Assembly: GCA_016866785.1 (NCBI GenBank) | Contig: VGLH01000032.1 | Coordinates: forward strand, 1-34,331 | Source of the DNA: Candidatus Poribacteria bacterium | GTDB lineage: Bacteria > Poribacteria > WGA-4E > GCA-2687025 | Direction of reading: 5' to 3' | Length of the DNA: 34,331 nt | Made by a program: the position numbers and the translations under genes | The notes under the pieces: model-generated | The model's input: only the letters and a program-made list of their open reading frames with translations | Database searches by the model: none | What the model was told of the DNA's origin: nothing | Shown here: one piece after another, positions 29,866 to 34,331 of the stretch | Layout of the letters: each line of letters begins with the position of its first letter | How positions within the stretch are numbered: position 1 is the first letter of the stretch

Positions 29866-31041
29866 ATGCTCCGGATCGCCGCCCTCGTCACGGAATACCG
29901 CTACCTGTCGCACGCTCAGGTCATCTGCGACCGCTTCCTGGGCGGCTACTCGATTGACGGGAAGTGGCATACGCCGGACTTCCGCATCGTCTCGATGTAC
30001 GTCGATCAGTTCCCGGAGACGGATCAGAGCCGCGACCGCGCCGAGGAGTTCGGATTCACCATCCATCCGACGATCCCGGCGGCGCTCCGGAACGGGTCGA
30101 GCGTCCTCGCCGTCGATGGCGTGCTGCTCATCGGCGAGCACGGGAACTACCCGCGCAACGAGAAGGGGCAAATCCTCTACCCGCGCCACGACTTCTACCG
30201 GCAGGTCGTCGAGGTGTTCAAGCGAGACGGGAAGGGCATCCCCGTGTTCGTGGACAAACACCTGTCCTACAGCTTCGAGAAGGCGGCGTGGATGGTCAAA
30301 GAGGCGCGGCGGCTCGATTTCCCGCTGCTCGCCGGTTCGTCGATCCCCGTTGCGTTCCGCCTTCCCGAGCTCGAACTGCCCCTCGGATGCGAGATCGAAA
30401 GCGCCCTCGCCGTCGGCTACGGAGGTATCGACAGCTACGACTACCACGCGCTCGAAGGGCTCCAGTGCATGGTGGAGCGACGGCGCGGCGGCGAGACGGG
30501 CGTCGAAGCCGTCGAGTACTTCGAGGGCGATGCCGTCTGGCGAGCCGGCGAAGAGGGCGTCTGGTCGTACGAGCTCCTGGAATCGGCGCTCTCCCGGAGC
30601 GACACTCCCGGCGGCGAAGCCAACATCGACGGTCGGACGCAAGACCTGGTCGGGCTGGGGCTCCTGCCGTCGCTCGTCCAACAGCCCGGCGCGTACGTCA
30701 TCCACTACCGCGACGGGCTCCGCGCGACGATGCTGCTCCTGAACGGCGCGACGAAGGACTTTCTGTTTGCGGCACGGCTGCGAGGCGTGGCGGAACCCGT
30801 CTCGACGCAGTTCTTCCTGACGCCCATTCCCAGCGTGAACCACTTCAGCGGCCTATGCGCCAAGATCGAGGAGATGATCGTCACGGGAACCGCGCCGTAC
30901 CCGGCGGATCGGACGCTGGTGGTGTCCGGCGCGCTGGAAGCTTGCCTGACGGCTCGCGCCGAGAGCGTCCGTCGGCTCGAAACGCCGGACCTGGATGTCG
31001 TCTACGAACCCTCTCCGGCTTCGCATTTCATGAGGGCTTAG
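29866..31041 (+). CDS. Unknown oxidoreductase-like protein (391 residues)
   Basis: I do not recognise a named family. The N-terminus (MLRIAALVTEYRYLSHAQVI) and the segment VDGVLLIGEHGNYPRNEKGQ with GIPVFVDKHLSYSFEKAAWM read like a Rossmann-type fold in the style of Gfo/Idh/MocA proteins (x-P-V-F-x-D-K-x-L-S). No typical GxGxxG dinucleotide-binding loop is present near the start, so cofactor use is doubtful. Later conserved-looking parts are YGGIDSYDYHALEGLQCMVE and SVNHFSGLCAKIEEMI. The ATG has AAGAGG at 5 bp. It lies beside a ManD-like dehydratase, which suggests sugar-acid metabolism. Confidence 0.7.
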   Translation: MLRIAALVTEYRYLSHAQVICDRFLGGYSIDGKWHTPDFRIVSMYVDQFPETDQSRDRAEEFGFTIHPTIPAALRNGSSVLAVDGVLLIGEHGNYPRNEKGQILYPRHDFYRQVVEVFKRDGKGIPVFVDKHLSYSFEKAAWMVKEARRLDFPLLAGSSIPVAFRLPELELPLGCEIESALAVGYGGIDSYDYHALEGLQCMVERRRGGETGVEAVEYFEGDAVWRAGEEGVWSYELLESALSRSDTPGGEANIDGRTQDLVGLGLLPSLVQQPGAYVIHYRDGLRATMLLLNGATKDFLFAARLRGVAEPVSTQFFLTPIPSVNHFSGLCAKIEEMIVTGTAPYPADRTLVVSGALEACLTARAESVRRLETPDLDVVYEPSPASHFMRA

Positions 31042-31060
31042 CGGGATTGGGTGGCGGAGC

Positions 31061-31122
31061 GTAGGGGTGACTCGCCGAGTCGCCCTCGACGCGGAGCGGG
31101 CGACGCACCGCGTCGCCCCTAC
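31061..31122. repeat. 62-bp double-hairpin palindrome, GTAGGGG...CCCCTAC type
   Basis: The outer ends are GTAGGGG and CCCCTAC. Inside, GGGTGACTCG pairs with CGAGTCGCCC (one wobble), and GGGCGACGC pairs exactly with GCGTCGCCC around ACC. It lies between the 29866 gene and the ManD-like gene, and its RNA could act as a terminator or stability element. Confidence 0.75.
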
Positions 31123-31189
31123 GATGCGGCGTCCGTCGCCCCAGCGTCTACGAATCAGACCTCTGAGGGACGCGGTAGGAGCGGAACAC

Positions 31190-32392
31190 ATGGCAGCGGT
31201 CACGATCCAGGACGTGCAGACGATCACGACGCAGCCCGCTGGTTCACGACTGGTCGTCGTCAAGATCATCACGTCGGAGCCCGGGCTCTACGGACTGGGC
31301 TGCGCGACGTTCACACAGCGCTACCACGCCGTCGTCGCCGCCATCGAGCACCATCTGAAGCCGTTCCTCATCGGGCGGGACGTGTCCCGGATCGAAGAGC
31401 TCTGGCAGATGGCGATGGTTCACGGCTATTGGCGGAACGGGCCCGTTCTGAGCAACGCCATCTCCGGCGCGGATCAGGCGCTATGGGACATCCAGGGCAA
31501 GCGAGCGGGAATGCCCGTCTACCAACTCCTCGGCGGGAAGTGCCGCGAGGGAGCCGCCGTCTATGGACACGCCGACGGCGGATCGCCGCAGCAGGTCGCC
31601 GAGAACGTCCGTCGGTACATGGAGCAGGGATACCGCTACATCCGCGTCCAGATGGGCGGGTACGGCGGCAGGGCGACGCGGCTCCCCAAGCCCGAAGGCG
31701 CGCCGGACGGAGCCTACTACGACCCGCGCGAGTACTGCCGACGTATGCTGGGCATGATCGAGCACGTCCGCACGGAGGTCGGAGACGACGTCGAGCTGCT
31801 CCACGACATCCACGAGCGGCTCCATCCCAGCGACGCTGTCCAGTTCGCCAAGGACGTCGAGAGGTTCAAGCTCTTCTTTCTCGAAGACCCGCTGGCTCCC
31901 GAAGACCTCGAATGGTTCCAGAGCATCCGCCAGCAGTGCGCGACGCCCATCGCGATGGGCGAGCTCTTCAACAACCCGCGCGAATGGCAACCGCTCATCG
32001 CCGGACGGCTCATCGACTTCCTTCGCATGCACGTGAGCCAGATGGGCGGTCTGACGCCCGCGCGGCATGTCGCGGCGTTCGCCAACTTCTACGCCGTGCG
32101 GACGGCGTGGCACGGGCCCGGCGACACGTCGCCCGTCGGACACGCGGCGAATCTGCATCTCGACCTGTGGGCTCCCAACTTCGGGATTCAGGAGTGGTGC
32201 CGGTTCCCGGAGCACGTCTACGAGGTGTTCCCCGGCACACCCGAAGTGCGGAACGGCTACATGTACCCTAACGACCGTCCGGGACTCGGAATCGAAGTGA
32301 ACGAAGAGCTCGCCGCCAAGTTCCCGTGCAAGGACGAGGTCGAGTGGTGGACGCAGACGCGCTTGCCTGACGGCAGCCCAGCGCGTCCGTGA
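31190..32392 (+). CDS. Enolase-superfamily dehydratase, D-mannonate dehydratase (ManD/RspA)-like
   Basis: Predicted to dehydrate a sugar acid such as D-mannonate or D-gluconate. The 400-residue length matches ManD. Visible metal and catalytic residues are Asp206 and His208 in LLHDIHERLHP, Glu232 in FLEDPLAPED, Glu258 in MGELFNNP and His308 in WHGPGDTSPVGHAA; the D-x-H plus E, E and H set is that of ManD-type enzymes. AISGADQALWDIQGKRAGMP is the N-terminal capping signature. TAGGAG lies 8 bp before the ATG. Substrate within the ManD subgroup cannot be read from sequence. A double-hairpin repeat precedes it. Confidence 0.85.
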   Translation: MAAVTIQDVQTITTQPAGSRLVVVKIITSEPGLYGLGCATFTQRYHAVVAAIEHHLKPFLIGRDVSRIEELWQMAMVHGYWRNGPVLSNAISGADQALWDIQGKRAGMPVYQLLGGKCREGAAVYGHADGGSPQQVAENVRRYMEQGYRYIRVQMGGYGGRATRLPKPEGAPDGAYYDPREYCRRMLGMIEHVRTEVGDDVELLHDIHERLHPSDAVQFAKDVERFKLFFLEDPLAPEDLEWFQSIRQQCATPIAMGELFNNPREWQPLIAGRLIDFLRMHVSQMGGLTPARHVAAFANFYAVRTAWHGPGDTSPVGHAANLHLDLWAPNFGIQEWCRFPEHVYEVFPGTPEVRNGYMYPNDRPGLGIEVNEELAAKFPCKDEVEWWTQTRLPDGSPARP

Positions 32393-32452
32393 CCGCATCC
32401 GCAGCCTGCCAGCCCCGCACGGGAGGGCTCTCGTCTGTGCGGTTCTCTGCAC

Positions 32453-32481
32453 TTGACGGATCGCAACACTGTGCCTATGCG
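32453..32481 (+). promoter_or_regulatory. Sigma-70-type promoter for the vWA gene
   Basis: TTGACG and TATGCG are separated by 17 bp, about 80 bp before the start codon of the vWA gene. The -35 is good and the -10 moderate. Confidence 0.45.
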
Positions 32482-32559
32482 CCGTCACTTCGGTACCGCG
32501 TACTGCGGCGAGCCGGGAACCAGCGTCGCCTGTCCTTCCCAACTCATAGGAGAGCCACC

Positions 32560-33177
32560 ATGTCGAAGGAAGCCACACCACAGGACCGCATCGAGATCGT
32601 CTGCGTCATCGACCGCTCCGGGTCGATGGAGGCGACCAAATCGGACGCCATCGGGAGCTTCAACGGATTCCTCAAGAAGCAGAAGGCGCTCCCCGGAGAG
32701 GCGAACATGACGATCGCCTTGTTCAACCACCTCTACACGCTGCTGGCGACGAACGTTCCGGTGGCGCAGGTCTCCGAGTTCACGGAGGACACTTACGTCC
32801 CCGACGGGATGACCGCGCTGCTGGACGCCGTCGGGCTGACCATCGAGGCGGTGAGCGCGCGGCATGCAGGGCTGCCCGAGGCGGACAAGCCGTCGGTCAT
32901 CTTCGCCATTCTCACCGACGGGATGGAGAACTCGAGCCGCCGGTTCAGCAAGGGAGACATCGCCGACATGATCGGTCGCATGGAACGCGACGAGGCATGG
33001 GAGTTCATCTACCTCGGCGTCGGGATGGAGGCGATCCACGAGGCGCACGCGATGGGCGTTCACCATGCGCGCGCGTACCAGTCGCGTGAGGCATATGTCG
33101 AGGGCTGGACAACTGACATGAACGCTGCCGTCAGCGCGATGCGAATGGCGCCACCGCGTCGTCGGCGCAGCGACTAG
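32560..33177 (+). CDS. von Willebrand factor A-domain protein
   Basis: A 205-residue protein that is almost only a VWA domain. The MIDAS metal site is complete: DRSGS (Asp18, Ser20, Ser22), Thr85 in PDGMTALLDAV and Asp120 in ILTDGMENS. No signal peptide or membrane helix is seen, so it is probably cytoplasmic. TAGGAG lies 7 bp before the ATG. Cytoplasmic single-domain VWA proteins often work with MoxR-type ATPases or as metal-dependent scaffolds, but no such partner is nearby. A promoter-like sequence precedes it and a palindrome follows, so it is probably transcribed alone. Confidence 0.85.
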   Translation: MSKEATPQDRIEIVCVIDRSGSMEATKSDAIGSFNGFLKKQKALPGEANMTIALFNHLYTLLATNVPVAQVSEFTEDTYVPDGMTALLDAVGLTIEAVSARHAGLPEADKPSVIFAILTDGMENSSRRFSKGDIADMIGRMERDEAWEFIYLGVGMEAIHEAHAMGVHHARAYQSREAYVEGWTTDMNAAVSAMRMAPPRRRRSD

Positions 33178-33186
33178 CAGCGCACC

Positions 33187-33211
33187 ATGGCGGGCTCCAA
33201 ACCCGCCCTAC
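33187..33211. repeat. Short palindrome, GGCGGG...CCCGCC(CTAC) type
   Basis: GGCGGG (33189-33194) and CCCGCC (33202-33207) form a 6-bp stem after the vWA gene, followed by CTAC. It resembles a degenerate member of the GTAGGG/CCCTAC palindromes. The rest of the gap to the next gene holds nothing I recognise. Confidence 0.5.
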
Positions 33212-33354
33212 GCCTTCCGGTCTGTGGCCCCTCATTGCCGACGTCTGGGAGTGGGCGAAGCCCCTTCGCGAGTCCGCAAGTGGGTGGCCACCAAGGCATT
33301 CTCCCCGCGGAAGGCGAGGAAGATGCTCGCGCAGCGCCAGACCGGCGGTGAGTG

Positions 33355-33648
33355 TCAGTCGGCGGACTCGGCGATCGCCATGGCTTCGGCGGCGGTCACG
33401 ACCGGTGTGGTGGTCGCCGAGCCGATCCGCAGCACGGGCCAGAGGAACTTCTGCACATCGGCGACGCTCTGGGCGCTCAGGACCATGTGGGCAGTATGCG
33501 CCGGCGCATCGATCCAACAACCCACGACTTCGACACCGCACGCTTTCTGGTGCGCAGCCTGCATGAGACGGCCAAACGTGCCAGCGACCTCCTTATTAAC
33601 GGCTGGGCAGGTGGCGTGCGTGTGGACGTGCGTGACCAGGAAGGTCAT
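33355..33648 (-). CDS. Small unknown protein, ferredoxin-like fold suspected
   Basis: A 97-residue protein. MTFLVTHVHTHATCPA at the start and WIDAPAHTAHMVLSAQSVAD, then VQKFLWPVLRIGSATTTPV, suggest a dimeric alpha/beta-barrel-like small protein (DUF3303/GYD style), though I cannot name the family. His and Cys near the N-terminus (HVHTHATC) could bind metal. AAGGAG lies 7 bp before the ATG and a promoter-like sequence stands further upstream, so the gene is probably real despite overlapping frames on the other strand. Confidence 0.6.
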   Translation of the reverse strand: MTFLVTHVHTHATCPAVNKEVAGTFGRLMQAAHQKACGVEVVGCWIDAPAHTAHMVLSAQSVADVQKFLWPVLRIGSATTTPVVTAAEAMAIAESAD

Positions 33649-33717
33649 CTCAGTCTCCTTGTCGAGGTACCTGGACTTGCGATACTTGAAACACCGGTAT
33701 CACAGCGGATGCGAATT

Positions 33718-33746
33718 ATCCTACGCGCGGTAGAGCCCAGGCACAA
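33718..33746 (-). promoter_or_regulatory. Sigma-70-type promoter for the small 33648 gene
   Basis: On the minus strand TTGTGC and TAGGAT are 17 bp apart, about 70 bp before the start codon at 33648. Confidence 0.4.
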
Positions 33747-33847
33747 TACCAAATCCATAGTACGACCGAGCTTTTCACACCGGAGAGGAATCGATCTCGA
33801 CCGACGCGATGTGCAGGCAGAGTTCCCACGGAGCGCCGGGCAGTCGA

Positions 33848-34331
33848 CTAGACATCGCTGAGGGCGCGCGCCAGCTCGACCCACTCGCGCGTTCTCGCCG
33901 CCGGTGTCCGAGGCGTGACGGGGCTTCCCAGCGACGTGACGAACCGCCCGTGTCGCCGACCCACGCCGATCTGCCGGGCGTGTTCCGCCGCGATGGCTTC
34001 GGGGGAACCGGTCTCCAGCAACCGGATCGCGTCGTAGTTCCCGAACAGGCACGATCGGTTCCCAACGACGGCGTCCACCTGAGCGATGTCGATCTCGAAG
34101 CCCTTCTTGCTCTCTTCGAGGGCGATCGCGTGGGGCTCCATCCGCACTAGGTCTTCGAGCCGATCCGCGACTTCCCCGCAGAAGTAGTAGATGCTCTTCA
34201 TCCCCAGCCGATTCGTCTCGGCGACGAGACGTTCCGCGTAGGGAGCGGCATAGCGTCGGAACTGCGGCAGCGAGATGAGGTCCGACGACGCGTAGCAGTC
34301 TTCGATCCAGATGCCGTGGAACCCGACCTCC
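33848..34331 (-). CDS. UROD-family protein, C-terminal part, cut by window edge
   Basis: The C-terminal 160 residues of a protein of the uroporphyrinogen decarboxylase superfamily. GFHGIWIEDCYASSDLISLP, then QFRRYAAPYAERLVAETNRL and GMKSIYYFCGEVADRL, follow the pattern of the family's corrinoid methyltransferase-like branch, with HAIALEESKKGFEIDIAQVD and CLFGNYDAIRLLETGSPEAI after it. True HemE proteins have different C-terminal motifs, so a methyltransferase-like or other role is more likely. The N-terminus lies beyond the window. TAG ends the gene and 199 bp separate it from the small gene on the same strand. Confidence 0.8.
   Translation of the reverse strand, partial: EVGFHGIWIEDCYASSDLISLPQFRRYAAPYAERLVAETNRLGMKSIYYFCGEVADRLEDLVRMEPHAIALEESKKGFEIDIAQVDAVVGNRSCLFGNYDAIRLLETGSPEAIAAEHARQIGVGRRHGRFVTSLGSPVTPRTPAARTREWVELARALSDV

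Noticed and set aside
5291-33211. Repeated palindromes as a CRISPR array
   Set aside because: The copies are single, scattered between genes and differ from one another; there are no regularly spaced direct repeats or spacers and no cas genes.

Overview
The window is a G+C-rich bacterial chromosome segment with almost all genes on the + strand. L-ring (FlgH) and P-ring (FlgI) flagellar genes show a diderm cell with an outer membrane. Two phytanoyl-CoA-dioxygenase-like proteins, a ManD/RspA-type enolase-superfamily enzyme, a UROD-family protein and many short intergenic palindromes resemble uncultured lineages such as Candidatus Poribacteria or Latescibacteria. That assignment is an inference; no rRNA or other taxonomic marker is present.

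Layout. (1) 1-3417, minus strand: the start of gltX and a lower-G+C KAP-type P-loop NTPase with the look of an accessory gene. (2) 3635-6297: a promoter, a structured leader and S-adenosylmethionine decarboxylase (speH), then two Fe(II)/2-oxoglutarate oxygenase-like PhyH genes. (3) 6417-7601, minus: a serine beta-lactamase/esterase-family protein. (4) 7721-17662: a flagellar locus with flagellin and its terminator, then flgF-flgG-flgA-flgH-flgI-flgJ-flgM-flgN-flgK-flgL. Near-consensus sigma-54 (-24/-12) promoters lie before both flagellin and flgF. (5) 17663-18428: a small DUF4258 + YgiT zinc-finger module (toxin-antitoxin type) inserted behind flgL and bracketed by a 123-bp direct repeat of the flgL 3' end; the downstream copy is a decayed pseudogene fragment. 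(6) 18635-28415: a purine-biosynthesis run (purF, purM, purH, purD, purE) mixed with two small membrane proteins, a GNAT acetyltransferase, a DUF2442 protein and a hemerythrin-like protein, ending in the tRNA t6A genes tsaE and tsaB. (7) 28412-34331: two proteins of unknown function, a ManD-like dehydratase, a von Willebrand A-domain protein, a small ferredoxin-fold-like protein and the 3' end of a UROD-family gene.

How the genes fit together. The flagellar genes cover the distal rod, rings, hook-filament junction, filament, anti-sigma factor and export chaperone, so late flagellar assembly is encoded in one place and probably started by sigma-54. The purine genes supply steps 1, 2, 5, 6, 9 and 10 of IMP synthesis; purL/Q/S, purC, purB, purN and purK are not in the window. 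The last part looks like sugar-acid and cofactor metabolism with several uncharacterised proteins.

Most notable: the flgL 3'-end duplication around the toxin-antitoxin-like module, the paired sigma-54 promoters, the structured speH leader with mutually exclusive stems, the KAP NTPase, and several families of palindromic intergenic repeats. I saw no rRNA, tRNA, CRISPR array, insertion sequence or complete prophage.
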